Assembly: GCA_039961635.1 (NCBI GenBank)
Contig: JABRWB010000001.1
Span: 33,172-97,171, forward strand
DNA length: 64,000 bases
DNA from: a bacterium
GTDB taxonomy: Bacteria; 4484-113; JAGGVC01
Direction of reading: 5' to 3'
This document shows, piece after piece, positions 41,713 through 51,473 of the stretch. The first letter of the stretch is position 1; every line of letters begins with the position of its first letter. A program made the position numbers and the translations under genes. The notes beneath the pieces are model-generated. The model saw nothing but the letters and a program-made list of their open reading frames with translations. It ran no database searches and was not told where the DNA came from.

Positions 41713-43401
41713 TTGTCGATTAAATACAAGGTTCTCATCATTGTCGGGGCGGTTGTAGGGCTTTACGTCGCGCTCTACCTTGCCCTGCTGAGATTTCTCG
41801 TACTTGAAAGTTTCCACCGCCTGGAGGTATCCGAAGCCGAAGAGGACATGAAAAGATGCGTTAAGACTCTGAACCGGGAGTTGTTTTACTTGGAGCGCAC
41901 CTGCGACGATTACGCCGCTTGGGACGATACCTATCTTTACATTCAGGGACTTAACAAGCAATTCGAACCCGTTAACCTGCTTCCAGAGACATACATTGAC
42001 AACAACCTTGCCGTCATTATCATTTGCAATAAGCTGGGAGAGGTCAAGTACTCGGGAGCATATATCATACCGGAAATGACGCCTTTGGAAGTACCCGGCC
42101 TAACCGACCGCACAAGCTTGGAAAACAGCCCTATATTCGACGATCTCACAATCGCGAAAAGTTCTTCGGACATATACTTTTCCGATCACGGCCCACTCCT
42201 CGTAACAGCAATGCCCATTTTGCGCAGCGATAATACGGGTCCTCCGATGGGATGCTTCGTAATGGGGCGCCTTTTGAATGAAACGTTGCTAAACGCGATG
42301 TCGCGTCAAATAGAAGTAGATTTCGAGATTTGGCCTTTGCTGGAAGGAAAATACCCGAGTGAATACGCCAAAAGCGTGGTTACCCGGTTTTCTACGCAGC
42401 AAGGCTTCATCATCGACGTTCAACCAAAAACCCTTAACGTGTTTTCGGTATTCAGCATCGGTGTTTCCGGCAACTCGCTATTAATCAAGTCCACATTCAA
42501 TCGGGACATTTCAGCCAAAGGCAGACAGATTGTCCTAAACGCTTCGCTATCAGTGGTTCTGTCAGGTCTCCTGATAGGGCTTGCGGTTATTATCTTCTTG
42601 CGCAGAACACTCCTTGAACCGCTCATGGCCGTCGCCAACAGTGCGGGATATTCTGCGCATTTGGAGCATCACTTCGGAAGTTCGGCGTTACGCCGTAAAG
42701 ACGAAATCGGAATTCTGGAGGCAAGCGTAAAGGCCTACCAGGAAAGCTTGCGAAAGCTGGCAACGGACCTTTCGCTTGCAGAAGAGAAGCAGAGAAGGAT
42801 TATCGCTGCGAGACTGCACGATAGCGTGGGACATAATTTGGCAGCTCTTCAGATGAAACTCGAAGACCTGCAGGAACTTGAGGATTCCCCGGAAAACCGC
42901 GATAAAATCGGACTGCTTCGCGAATTGGTAAAGTGCTCGATAGACGATGTGCGCAGCCTGATATTCGAAATCAGTCCGCCGCTGTTGTACGAACTGGGAT
43001 TGGGCGCGGCAGTCGGATGGCAAATGGACCAGCTCAGGGAAAGGCATGGAATCGGCGGTGTTTTAAACGATGCTTCGCTTAAGGCTTCTATTCCTCCGGA
43101 TGTCAGCGTCGTGCTTTACCAAGCTCTAAAGGAACTTTTGTTCAACGTTGCAAAGCATTCAAAAGCGAAGCAAGTGAAGGTGGCTATGGGTAGCAGCTCT
43201 AACAATGTCTGGGCGACAATTGAGGATGACGGTATCGGATTCGATCCTTCCAAAATCGGACCGCATCCGCAGGGAGGATTCGGATTGTTCAGCGTACGCG
43301 AGCGCTTGGCATCGCTCGGCGGCCGCATGGTTGTGGAGTCGCTCCCGGAAAAAGGAACGAAAATTAGGATCGAGCTGCCGCTGGATCCGTCCGGGGATTG
43401 A
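41713..43401 (+). CDS. Sensor histidine kinase with CHASE4 sensor (NarX/DesK-type transmitter)
   Basis: 562 residues. Helix one near 5-25; outside domain to about 280 with the CHASE4 stretch CDDYAAWDDTYLYIQ; a second helix IVLNASLSVVLSGLLIGLAVIIFL; then a linker and the HisKA_3 box RRIIAARLHDSVGHNLAALQM; ATPase boxes KELLFNVAKHSKAKQVKVAM, DDGIGFDPSK and GGFGLFSVRERLASLGG. The TTG start is preceded by GGAGAG. It pairs with the NarL-type regulator 13 bases downstream. Its signal is unknown. Confidence 0.9.
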   Translation: MSIKYKVLIIVGAVVGLYVALYLALLRFLVLESFHRLEVSEAEEDMKRCVKTLNRELFYLERTCDDYAAWDDTYLYIQGLNKQFEPVNLLPETYIDNNLAVIIICNKLGEVKYSGAYIIPEMTPLEVPGLTDRTSLENSPIFDDLTIAKSSSDIYFSDHGPLLVTAMPILRSDNTGPPMGCFVMGRLLNETLLNAMSRQIEVDFEIWPLLEGKYPSEYAKSVVTRFSTQQGFIIDVQPKTLNVFSVFSIGVSGNSLLIKSTFNRDISAKGRQIVLNASLSVVLSGLLIGLAVIIFLRRTLLEPLMAVANSAGYSAHLEHHFGSSALRRKDEIGILEASVKAYQESLRKLATDLSLAEEKQRRIIAARLHDSVGHNLAALQMKLEDLQELEDSPENRDKIGLLRELVKCSIDDVRSLIFEISPPLLYELGLGAAVGWQMDQLRERHGIGGVLNDASLKASIPPDVSVVLYQALKELLFNVAKHSKAKQVKVAMGSSSNNVWATIEDDGIGFDPSKIGPHPQGGFGLFSVRERLASLGGRMVVESLPEKGTKIRIELPLDPSGD

Positions 43402-43414
43402 ACGCGAGGTAAAT

Positions 43415-44065
43415 ATGGCAATAAGAATTATCATCGCCGATGATCACAAGCTATTCAGGGAAGGACTGCATTCCCTGCTGGAAAAACTGCCGGGCGTTGA
43501 GATAATCGGCGAAGCCGACAACGGCAGGGACACCATTCAGCTCGTTTCCAAGCTTTCGCCCCACATCGTAATAATGGATATATCAATGCCCGGACTCAAC
43601 GGCATCGAGGCGACCGTGCAACTTTCCAAGAAATGCCCGAATACGAAGGTGATTGCGCTTTCCATGCATTCCGACCGGCGATTCGTAACGGAAATGCTCA
43701 AGGCGGGAGCGTATGCGTATCTGGTAAAGGACTGCGCGCGAAAGGATTTAGAGGACGCTATCCGCGCCGTTAGTGCGGGCCAAAAGTTCCTTAGCCCGCA
43801 AATTGCCGGCGTGGTGATCAGCGATTACGTTCAAATTCTTGCGGATGAAACCGAAGCACCCGAAGCGGACAAGCTCTCGTCCCGAGAAAGGGAGGTTTTG
43901 CAGCTGATTGCAGAAGGCAAAAACGTAAAGGAAATCGCCCTAATATTGGACATCAGTCCTAAGACCGTGGAGTTTCACAGAAAACGCATTATGAACAAAG
44001 TGGGTGCGAAGACCATTGCAGAGCTGACGAAGTACGCCATAAAAATGGGTTTCACTTCGCTATAG
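43415..44065 (+). CDS. NarL/FixJ-family response regulator
   Basis: 216 residues. Receiver with acidic ADDH, phosphoryl Asp55 in VIMDISMPGLNG, ALSMHSD and VKDCARKDLED; the LuxR-type DNA-binding domain follows: LSSREREVLQLIAEGKNVKEIA and ISPKTVEFHRKRIMNKVG. It is the cognate partner of the CHASE4 kinase. The pseudopilin genes begin 170 bases downstream and are possible targets. Confidence 0.93.
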   Translation: MAIRIIIADDHKLFREGLHSLLEKLPGVEIIGEADNGRDTIQLVSKLSPHIVIMDISMPGLNGIEATVQLSKKCPNTKVIALSMHSDRRFVTEMLKAGAYAYLVKDCARKDLEDAIRAVSAGQKFLSPQIAGVVISDYVQILADETEAPEADKLSSREREVLQLIAEGKNVKEIALILDISPKTVEFHRKRIMNKVGAKTIAELTKYAIKMGFTSL

Positions 44066-44094
44066 GCCGGCCAAGCACAAAGCAGCAACCTGAT

Positions 44095-44115
44095 GCGGGC
44101 CGCAAAACGGCCTGC
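44095..44115 (+). terminator. Hairpin after the NarL-type gene, possible terminator
   Basis: GCGGGCCG-CAAAA-CGGCCTGC is an 8-bp stem with one G-U pair, 30 bases after the stop. The bases after it (AATGCAAGGCTTTT) contain only a late short T-run, so termination is uncertain. Confidence 0.4.
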
Positions 44116-44235
44116 AATGCAAGGCTTTTGGACGTTGACATCCAGGTTTTTCCTAGTCGAGAACGCGCTTCGATACCAGTATTATTTATAGGTTATGCAC
44201 AATGCAAATGTGCAGCCATACGGAGGTTATGACCG

Positions 44236-45348
44236 ATGCTAGGAAAGCTGGCTAATCGTCGAGGCACGGTTTTGATGCTTGCCCTCGTCTTGGGGGCGGC
44301 GACCGTCATCCTTTTGGTGGCAATCGTCAGCTTCGGCTACGGCTCGATGATATTCACCGCAGGCCGGACGAATTACATAAATTCGTTCGCACTGGCGGAA
44401 ACCGCGCTCAACAGGACGCTTTTGAACCTAAGAAACAATCCCGGAATTCTGGAGGAGCCGATAGACGCGAACTTCCCCTACGAGGGTTCCAAGCTGATCC
44501 AGTGGCTTAAGGACGAAGCGCCCGGATATGTGGAAGGCGATATGAAGATGATCCTTCAGAATCCCAATTACGCAATCGGAGTCGGAACCGATCAGGAATA
44601 TACGAGATGCGTTCGCGTGCAGTACGGAACCGGGACTATGCCTGACGCACCCGCGGCGATGTACATGGACGGCGAAGATATCGCGCCTGGACTAAGCGGC
44701 GCCGCTTTCACCGTGGACGGCTACGACCACAGGTCGCTTTCCACAACCCGCGACGGTCCGGGAGATCCCGTCGCCGGAATGGCCGTCACAAACGCAGACA
44801 CTTACGACGACTGGATCGACTTCTTCCAAAGCAGCCCGTCCATGAAAAACAAAGGCAAGAAAATCCAGGGAGAAGGGGATTTCACGCCGAACATCGTCAA
44901 CACGGGCGAAGTCATCGACATACCGACGGTTGCCGACCAATACGCGGAGATGGCAACGCGGATTATCGACGGCGAAACGCATATCACCGATTCGACCGAT
45001 CCGTACGACGGCGACGAGTATTGGGGTGTTCCCGACGAGCCGGAAGTGGTTTTGGTTGAAAACGACGTAATAATCAACGGGAACTTCTCGGGCTGCGGCG
45101 TGCTGGTAATCGAAGGCAACCTTGAAGTCAAAGGCAATTTCACCTGGCAGGGTTTGGTGATTGTCATGGGCGACTTCACCGTCGGTATCGGCAGCGCGGA
45201 AATCTGGGGAGCGATGCTGATCAACAAGGACACCGCCACCTTGACGGTTGACATCGGAGGCAGCTTCGATATGCGCTATTCCACCGAAGCCCTGGGATTT
45301 TTGGGCGACCAGTTCTATATCCTTCGCGATACGTGGGAGGAACTGTAA
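44236..45348 (+). CDS. PilX-like membrane protein, first gene of the pseudopilin cluster
   Basis: 370 residues. The start RRGTVLMLALVLGAATVILLVAIVSF then SFALAETALNRTLLNLRNN matches PilX_N-type pilus assembly proteins, which have one N-terminal helix and no classic G-F-E cleavage site. The later region VVLVENDVIINGNFSGCGV, IEGNLEVKGNFTWQGLVIV repeats 'GN-F-x-G' patterns that look like a beta-helix. Its stop overlaps the next start (TAATG). The role in the pilus is inferred from the family and neighbours. Confidence 0.75.
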   Translation: MLGKLANRRGTVLMLALVLGAATVILLVAIVSFGYGSMIFTAGRTNYINSFALAETALNRTLLNLRNNPGILEEPIDANFPYEGSKLIQWLKDEAPGYVEGDMKMILQNPNYAIGVGTDQEYTRCVRVQYGTGTMPDAPAAMYMDGEDIAPGLSGAAFTVDGYDHRSLSTTRDGPGDPVAGMAVTNADTYDDWIDFFQSSPSMKNKGKKIQGEGDFTPNIVNTGEVIDIPTVADQYAEMATRIIDGETHITDSTDPYDGDEYWGVPDEPEVVLVENDVIINGNFSGCGVLVIEGNLEVKGNFTWQGLVIVMGDFTVGIGSAEIWGAMLINKDTATLTVDIGGSFDMRYSTEALGFLGDQFYILRDTWEEL

Positions 45349-45776
45349 TGAGACGCAACCGCCGCGGTTTCAGCCTCATAGAGTTGATGATCGCGATAGT
45401 GGTTATCGCGATTATGTTCATTTCCGCCCTCGCGATTTTCTTTCAGACCGTACACGTGCAGTTGACTTCGGAAGACCAGGCAATCGCTAACAACCTGGCG
45501 CGCGCCGCGATCGAGGAAGTCAAAAGCATCAGATGGAGCCGAATTCCACTCGACAGCACCGGCACTGGATACCTTGACCCTCCGCGCAATACGATCGCGA
45601 ACGATTTCGTGACCGACGACGGGGAGCTTCGCGTGGTGCGGACGATAGAGATACCGGAAACCAACATAAAAAGAATTTCGGTCAACGTGTATCAGATTGA
45701 CGTTTCCGGTCGTCCCGGCGAACAGGATGTGCCGATAGTCACGCTTGTAGAAGACATCTACAAGTTCGGGATGTGA
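45348..45776 (+). CDS. Type IV pilin-like protein (PilV/GspI-like)
   Basis: 142 residues. The prepilin site is RRG-FSLIELMIAIVVIAI with Glu at +5 and one hydrophobic helix, so it is cut after Gly7 by a prepilin peptidase. The remaining globular part is short. Such minor pilins form the tip complex of type IV pili or type II secretion pseudopili. Cotranscribed with its neighbours by overlapping starts and stops. Confidence 0.82.
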   Translation: MRRNRRGFSLIELMIAIVVIAIMFISALAIFFQTVHVQLTSEDQAIANNLARAAIEEVKSIRWSRIPLDSTGTGYLDPPRNTIANDFVTDDGELRVVRTIEIPETNIKRISVNVYQIDVSGRPGEQDVPIVTLVEDIYKFGM

Positions 45777-46261
45777 TTGCAATGATGCGCCTGAAACAAA
45801 ACGAGAAGGGAATCACGCTTATCGAGTTGATGATCGTTTCATTGATCATCGGCATAATCACAATGGGAGTCGCCTCGCTGTACATTTCGTCTGCCGAAAC
45901 AACAATGATGGTGCAGCAGCGCTCCGACGCCACCTTCACCGCGCAGGAAGGCGTGGAACGGATGGTGGATTTGGTCCGCAATTCGGATGGATTGTTGGAA
46001 ATCGGGCCGGATGAATTCGCGCTGAACGAGCGGGGCGAAAAAACCGTATTTACCTACAACTCCGAAAAACAAACACTGCTAAAAGACGGTAACGCTTACG
46101 CTACAGGGGTCACCGCGTTTACGCCCTCTTATTACGATGCAGATGGAAATCCGACGACCGACGCGGCAAGCGTGGTCAAGGTCGAATTCGACATAACCGC
46201 CAAATCAAAGGACGAGGAAAAGTCGCTCGACACATTCGTGATTATCAGGCGCTTGGTGTAA
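45773..46261 (+). CDS. Type IV pilin-like protein (PilW/GspJ-like)
   Basis: 162 residues if GTG 45773 is used; ATG 45782 is also possible. The site is EKG-ITLIELMIVSLIIGIITM with Glu at +5. It continues QRSDATFTAQEGVERMVDLVRNSDGL, the PilW-like pattern after the helix. The GTG overlaps the stop of the gene before it (GTGA), suggesting coupled translation. Confidence 0.8.
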   Translation: MIAMMRLKQNEKGITLIELMIVSLIIGIITMGVASLYISSAETTMMVQQRSDATFTAQEGVERMVDLVRNSDGLLEIGPDEFALNERGEKTVFTYNSEKQTLLKDGNAYATGVTAFTPSYYDADGNPTTDAASVVKVEFDITAKSKDEEKSLDTFVIIRRLV

Positions 46262-46667
46262 ACGCCGCATCTCTGTACAGGCGCGCATTCCGTCCCGGTT
46301 GAAACTGAAGACTTCAACACATGGAATAACGCGCAACCCAAAATTATCTCATCCCCTTCATCCGCTTTCGCTTCCGATCCGTGACCAACCTTACCGGCAG
46401 TCGAATCCATTGCAAAGGTACTAATCGCTCGATTGGTTATCGACTCCTTCCAAATCGTTAAAATTGAAAAAATCGTTCGATTTGACAAAACCGTCAAAGA
46501 AACCTAGGAAAAACCTGGTTGCCTGGGTATAATATGCTTGTTTATGGTTACGGATTGGCTTGCTGTAGATGCCTTTTTGTCGTACGTTTTGGGGCTGGAG
46601 CGTTCCGCCTGCAGCTCTGATCATAGTTCGCGAAGGCCTATTTTTGTGTCCTTGGCGGAGCAAACAG
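46262..46667. promoter_or_regulatory. Gap within the pilin cluster with a possible promoter
   Basis: 406 bases without a supported gene. A perfect -10 TATAAT is at 46528-46533, but with no good -35 at 17 bases; TTGACA (46482-46487) is too far away. A second promoter for the later pilin genes is plausible. The long open frame here is extended upstream of the pilin start with no pilin features. Confidence 0.4.
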
Positions 46668-47240
46668 ATGAAACTTAATCCGGACAATCGCCTGCCTTTT
46701 TTTCGAGCGCGCCCGCATAAAACGCCTGAACGGCATTTGTGGGGTTGCGGCGAAATTCATTTTGACGCAAGAGGCCGCTTGTGCAACGGCCGATCGGGCT
46801 TTTCAATTGCGGAACTGATGCTGGTCGTTGCCATAGCGGGATTGATGGTTTCACTTGCTGCTCCTATTTTGCTTAGGTCGCTTGGCCGATCCAACACCGA
46901 TTTCGCCGCCGATGAATTTATGTCCAGATTCTCTTCCGCCAGATCATACGCCATAAGCCGCAATACATATTCCAGGTTCATCATGGATCCTGCTAACAAC
47001 AGCTATAGAATAAAGGTGTACGACCCCGCCACCTTAACATGGCAGGATGTAGAGCAGATTTTCCACCTGCCGGAAGGAATCTCATTCGCGGAAGGCATAA
47101 CATTTCCCGGTATGGCGGCCACGTTTGATCCCTACGGCTCGCTCGATTACGGGGGAGAAGTGGCATTGGTGGACCAAAGCGGCTACTCGGTGAAGATGAA
47201 GGCATTCATCGCCAATGGTCAGTTGAACCGAACGGAGTGA
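46668..47240 (+). CDS. Type II/IV pseudopilin, GspH/FimT-like, with a long leader
   Basis: 190 residues. The prepilin site SG-FSIAELMLVVAIAGLMVSLA comes after an unusually long leader of about 44 residues that is basic but contains a Cys. The body FAADEFMSRFSSARSYAISRN matches GspH/FimT, whose globular domain initiates pseudopilus tips. The ATG at 46668 is uncertain; a nearer start may be used. 3 bases separate it from the next pilin. Confidence 0.75.
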   Translation: MKLNPDNRLPFFRARPHKTPERHLWGCGEIHFDARGRLCNGRSGFSIAELMLVVAIAGLMVSLAAPILLRSLGRSNTDFAADEFMSRFSSARSYAISRNTYSRFIMDPANNSYRIKVYDPATLTWQDVEQIFHLPEGISFAEGITFPGMAATFDPYGSLDYGGEVALVDQSGYSVKMKAFIANGQLNRTE

Positions 47241-47243
47241 CAA

Positions 47244-47675
47244 ATGAAACCGTACAGGCTTTTGCGGCATTCGGGATTTTCAATTATCGAAGTGCTGCTT
47301 GCATTGCTTGTTTTTATGATTGCGGCAATTGCTTTAACCCAGTTGATTGCAAGTTCCGCTGTCGAGTCTAGGGAATCCAGTATGCGGACGGCAGCCACTT
47401 ACTTGGCCCACCAGAAAATCGAGGAGCTGCGAAACTTGGATTACGAATTGGTGGAGACTGGAAAAGACCTGGACGAATCAGGCAATCCCCTATCCATAGG
47501 ACCGAACGGGCTGCCGCCGGGGATTTTTTACCGCAGTTGGGAGGTAACCGAGAACCAGCCCGTGGAAGGCACCAAAACCGTAGTGGTTACGGTCGAATGG
47601 AGCGAAAGGGGAAAGGATTACCACTTTACTGTTTCTACAATAGTGGGAAGGCCGTTCACTACGAGCTCCGGCTAG
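47244..47675 (+). CDS. Type IV pilin-like protein (PilV/GspI-like)
   Basis: 143 residues with site RHSG-FSIIEVLLALLVFMIAAIA, Glu at +5, helix, and the GspI/PilV-type stretch ATYLAHQKIEELRNLDYELV. Minor pilin. 11 bases separate its stop from the next pilin start. Confidence 0.82.
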   Translation: MKPYRLLRHSGFSIIEVLLALLVFMIAAIALTQLIASSAVESRESSMRTAATYLAHQKIEELRNLDYELVETGKDLDESGNPLSIGPNGLPPGIFYRSWEVTENQPVEGTKTVVVTVEWSERGKDYHFTVSTIVGRPFTTSSG

Positions 47676-47686
47676 GGATAAGAAAT

Positions 47687-48286
47687 ATGAGATGCCAAAT
47701 TGCGCTTAAAAAACATGGTTTCACGTTGGCTGAAGTTCTAATTGCATCGGTTGTATTGACCGTGCTTCTGGCCGCCTTCGCGCTTGTTTTCATTTACTCG
47801 CTGAATATCGGCGCGGCGACGCAGTCCAGGCTCAAGACTCAACAGGATCTAAGAGCCACTCTCGAGTACTTGTCGCGATTCATCAGACTTGCGGGTATTC
47901 AACCGGTTGATGTGGGTATGGAAGAAATCGAAGAGAATTACCTGACGTTCCAGTCGGACGTGGACGCGGACAGCGTTACGGACAGGTTCCAAATCAGATA
48001 TTCCAGCGCCGACAAAACCGTCGTCCTTGAAAGGTGGTTCAAAAACGGGACGGAGTTTCAGTCCTACGGCCAGCCGGAAGTGGTGATGGACAACGTTGCA
48101 AGCCTTGTCTTTACCTATTTTACCGCAGACAACGTTGAGACGACGGATCCCGCTCTCGTTTCCGCGGTTAGGATCAGCATATCGCTCATTCCTACCGCAG
48201 GAGACAATAAATCCGAAGCAAAGATGGTTGGAGAATTGGAAGGCTCAACGCTTGTTTACTGCCCAAACCTTGGAATGAGGCTTTAG
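47687..48286 (+). CDS. Type IV pilin-like protein (PilW/GspJ-like)
   Basis: 199 residues with site KKHG-FTLAEVLIASVVLTVLLAA, Glu at +5. Then ATLEYLSRFIRLAGIQPVD, typical of PilW/GspJ. The start ATG at 47687 follows a weak GGGATAAG site. It completes a set that resembles the GspH-I-J tip complex. Confidence 0.82.
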   Translation: MRCQIALKKHGFTLAEVLIASVVLTVLLAAFALVFIYSLNIGAATQSRLKTQQDLRATLEYLSRFIRLAGIQPVDVGMEEIEENYLTFQSDVDADSVTDRFQIRYSSADKTVVLERWFKNGTEFQSYGQPEVVMDNVASLVFTYFTADNVETTDPALVSAVRISISLIPTAGDNKSEAKMVGELEGSTLVYCPNLGMRL

Positions 48287-48323
48287 GCAAATGGCATCTT
48301 TGCGAACTACGACAAGGAGCACG

Positions 48324-50120
48324 ATGATGAACAACAATACGAAATCATGCGGTTTCGACCGGCTAGGCGCAGCTTTGATTACAGCCGTATTCATGGTAGC
48401 CATAGTAATGGTAATTGCCATTGGTATTTCTTTTGTGCTTTACTCCGAAATTCTTGGCTCGGGAAGGACGGCATCCACGACCAAAGCGCTGTTCGCCGCG
48501 GAAGGCGCGCAAGAATACGCCCGAATCCTGCTCGACAGTGCGCTTCAGAATTTCTCGGTGCCGGCGCACCTTCAGTCGGGCGATATTGATCAGTACGCGG
48601 CCGACGCCCTATCCGGCAGCAGAACCGGTGACAGGGACATCGGAGTGCTCGTGGATTTTTGCCCCGCATTCGAGCAATTCATGCCTAGAGGCGAAATGGG
48701 AGTTTTATCCGGCGAAATCGGACAAGGACAGTCAAAGACCAAGTTTGAACTCGCATTCGACTTCTGGCCTACCGGAGTGGACGAGCCCGAACCTTCCGAC
48801 CCGACCGGTGCATATGTCTTTCATTATGACTACGAGATTACCAGCAAGGGCGACATGCCGAGCGGAACAATCACGGCAGAGCAGGTTACTCAGCTGACCG
48901 GTTCGCTTGAAGTGACCGTATTTCATCCCAGTTTTTCCTTTTACGATTTCTTCACGGTCGTAATGAAAACTCCTGCAGGCCAGCAGATTTATTTCGCAAA
49001 CAACGAAGTGCTGGACGGCCCCGTTTACGTCGGCAGCAAGCCGGGATTCGCGGGAAACGACGCGGGCGGAGGACCGACATTCACCGACCAGTTTCAGACC
49101 ACTTGGGCAAGCTGGGACACCGCAGAAAAAATTTACAATCCCGTGGTTAAATGGAACGAAGAATACCCTGCCCTCTGGGGCGTGGATGAAATTCCCGTAC
49201 CTGGCAACTCGTTTTCTCAATCTAGAGCTGCCATGGGAGATTATGCCGATGTAAGCGACACGACAAAGCCGGTTACTCATGCCGAAAGGCGCGAAAACCT
49301 TGGCCTAACGCCCGGCACTTCGGCGCCGCCAGCCGGCGTTTATTATGCAAAGGGCGACGGCGTCGACAATATCGGTAATGACACAAACGAGCTTCTGGGC
49401 GGAATTTATATTTACGGCGATGTTCAGAACATGGACCTTGCAGCCGTGGGTTCAACTCAAGTAATCAGGATCCAGCAAGGCGGCCAGTGGACGGAAATCG
49501 TGATAGACAATGCTGCCGGTACGATGACCGTCACCGAGCCAGGCGACCCTCCCAGGGTTTTCAACGATGTTCCCAACGGCGTAATTCACGTCGAGGGAAC
49601 GTTGGATAATCTTGGGCGCGCATCGGGGGCGTCGGCGGCCATCGAGGAAAATTCGATGATGACCATTTCCGCTCAGAACAGCATTTACGTAGACAACCAC
49701 CTCAACTACGAAGTTGATCCGACTGTTGATCCTGATGCGAGAAACGTGCTTGGGCTGGTTGCCGGTTCCGGCAACGTTTTGGTAACCGATAACGCACCAA
49801 GCAATTTGCGGCTTGATGCAACCATATTCGCTACGGCGGCTGGAAAAGGTTTCGGCGTCGAGAATTACAAGTACAAGCCAGCGAGCGGTGCCCTGAACCT
49901 TTTTGGAGGGGTTATTATGGACTCCTACCAGGCAATCGGCACATTCTCAAGCACAGGTCCGAAAAGTGGATATTATAAAAACTTTCATTACGACAGGCGA
50001 TTCCTGGAAGGTTCATTCGCCCCTCCGTTCTTCCCAACGGTACAGACTTACGTTGGAAGGCTGAGGTCACTAAACCGCACCGATTGGGGACAGGTCGTTC
50101 CCGAAGAGCCGGAAGACTAG
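48324..50120 (+). CDS. Large PilX-like pilus-cluster protein
   Basis: 598 residues. The N-terminus RLGAALITAVFMVAIVMVIAIG and ALFAAEGAQEYARILLDSAL matches PilX_N-like proteins as in the first gene of the cluster. The large remainder includes a segment with FANNEVLDGPVYVGSKPGFA and IYIYGDVQNMDLAAVGSTQV that looks beta-rich; I do not recognise its family. The start ATG (48324) has AAGGAG 6 bases upstream. It is the last gene of the cluster. Confidence 0.72.
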   Translation: MMNNNTKSCGFDRLGAALITAVFMVAIVMVIAIGISFVLYSEILGSGRTASTTKALFAAEGAQEYARILLDSALQNFSVPAHLQSGDIDQYAADALSGSRTGDRDIGVLVDFCPAFEQFMPRGEMGVLSGEIGQGQSKTKFELAFDFWPTGVDEPEPSDPTGAYVFHYDYEITSKGDMPSGTITAEQVTQLTGSLEVTVFHPSFSFYDFFTVVMKTPAGQQIYFANNEVLDGPVYVGSKPGFAGNDAGGGPTFTDQFQTTWASWDTAEKIYNPVVKWNEEYPALWGVDEIPVPGNSFSQSRAAMGDYADVSDTTKPVTHAERRENLGLTPGTSAPPAGVYYAKGDGVDNIGNDTNELLGGIYIYGDVQNMDLAAVGSTQVIRIQQGGQWTEIVIDNAAGTMTVTEPGDPPRVFNDVPNGVIHVEGTLDNLGRASGASAAIEENSMMTISAQNSIYVDNHLNYEVDPTVDPDARNVLGLVAGSGNVLVTDNAPSNLRLDATIFATAAGKGFGVENYKYKPASGALNLFGGVIMDSYQAIGTFSSTGPKSGYYKNFHYDRRFLEGSFAPPFFPTVQTYVGRLRSLNRTDWGQVVPEEPED

Positions 50121-50272
50121 CTTGCGGGAAAAGCCGTTTATCGAGGGGAAAGCATCCGCTGGGGATGTAACTTTGCGCACAAGCTAAACTTTGGCCGCGA
50201 GCGGAAATTTTCTTTTGGCGGACGCCAAATTGCTGTATTATCTGCCTACCGCTTGTGCCGGAGGTCACTTGT

Positions 50273-51433
50273 ATGGCGCATGCCTTGCCGTTTACCGATG
50301 AACATTTGATGCTGCGCGGGATGGTGCACGACTTCGCTCAGGAGCAGATAGCTCCAAAAGCAGCGGAACTGGACGCTTCCCAAGAGTTCCCCGCGGAAAA
50401 CCTTAGAAAATGCGCGGAACTAGGCCTCCTTGGCGTTCCAATTCCGGAAAAGTACGGCGGGATGGGCGCGGATCTGGTCAGCTACTGCATTACTATCGAG
50501 GAGCTTTCGCGGGCTTGCGGCTCTACCGGCATAACCGTGCTTGCCCACTGCGGCCTGGGGATGAAGCCGATCGACAACTTCGGAACGCACGAGCAGAAGC
50601 TGAAATACCTGCCCAAGTGCTGCGCTGGCGAGTGGATTGCCGCTTTCGGACTTTCCGAGCCGCAGGCCGGCAGCGACGCTGCGGCGACAAAAACCCGAGC
50701 GGAAAAGCGGGGCGACAAGTACATCGTAAACGGCAGCAAGATGTGGATCACGAACGGCGGCATCGCGGACGTGATTGTGATGACTGCCCGCACCGACCCG
50801 GAATCGAAAGGCGCCCGCGGGATTTCTTGCTTCATCATTGAAAAAGGCTTCGAGGGCTTCGAACCGGGCAAAAAAGAAGACAAACTGGGGCTGCGCGCGA
50901 GTATGACCAGCCAGCTGTTCTTCAAAGATACGGTTGTTCCAGCCGAAAACCTGCTTGGCAAAGAGGGAGAAGGATTCAAGCAATTCATGCGCACGCTCGA
51001 TCCGGGTCGCGTCGTGATCGCGGCGATGGCACTGGGTATCGCCAAAGCCGCTCTCTCCGCGGCGACGGATTACGTCCGCCAGCGCGAGCAGTTCGGAATG
51101 AAGCTCTCCAAGTTCCAGTCCACGCAATTTAAAATCGCGGAAATGGCTGCCAAGGTCGAGGCCGCGGAATACCTGACCTACGGTGCCGCATTCAAGTATC
51201 AGGCGGGCGACAAGGCAAGCAAAGAATGCGCGATGGCCAAGCTGTATACAAGCGAAATCGCCACCTGGGTGTGCGAGCAAGCGATCCAGCTCCACGGCGG
51301 ATACGGCTACACGAGGGACTTCCCGGTCGAGCGCTACTGGCGGGACGTCAAGCTCTGCGAGATAGGCGAGGGGACGAGCGAAATCCAGCGGCTTGTGATC
51401 GCGCGCGAGATACTGGGGAAGGAATTTGTGTAG
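50273..51433 (+). CDS. Acyl-CoA dehydrogenase
   Basis: 386 residues, a flavoprotein of the short-chain/isovaleryl branch. Flavin and substrate motifs: [35 protein letters not shown]; the catalytic Glu is in [20 protein letters not shown] (family YEGTSEIQR), with [18 protein letters not shown] before it. Electrons go to electron-transferring flavoprotein. Start at ATG 50273 with GGAGGT upstream. The three carboxylase genes near it suggest that it acts on isovaleryl-CoA in leucine breakdown, but this is inference. Confidence 0.9.
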   Translation: MAHALPFTDEHLMLRGMVHDFAQEQIAPKAAELDASQEFPAENLRKCAELGLLGVPIPEKYGGMGADLVSYCITIEELSRACGSTGITVLAHCGLGMKPIDNFGTHEQKLKYLPKCCAGEWIAAFGLSEPQAGSDAAATKTRAEKRGDKYIVNGSKMWITNGGIADVIVMTARTDPESKGARGISCFIIEKGFEGFEPGKKEDKLGLRASMTSQLFFKDTVVPAENLLGKEGEGFKQFMRTLDPGRVVIAAMALGIAKAALSAATDYVRQREQFGMKLSKFQSTQFKIAEMAAKVEAAEYLTYGAAFKYQAGDKASKECAMAKLYTSEIATWVCEQAIQLHGGYGYTRDFPVERYWRDVKLCEIGEGTSEIQRLVIAREILGKEFV

Positions 51434-51453
51434 CGGCCGGCCGCGATTTCGAT

Positions 51454-51473
51454 TATATTCAATGCGATGTTCA
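51454..51473 (+). promoter_or_regulatory. -10 box directly ahead of the biotin carboxylase gene (possible leaderless start)
   Basis: TATATT at 51454-51459 ends 7 bases before the ATG at 51467, so a transcript starting at the normal distance would begin at or next to the start codon. No ribosome site is present in the gap. Confidence 0.4.

Noticed and set aside
44066..44235. sRNA or promoter region before the pilin cluster
   Set aside because: A TTGACA-like string is present near 44133 but there is no -10 at a proper distance; only a weak hairpin is supported.
46569..46667. Extended N-terminus of the pseudopilin
   Set aside because: The extra 33 residues have no pilin or signal features; the ATG at 46668 is already far from the cleavage site.
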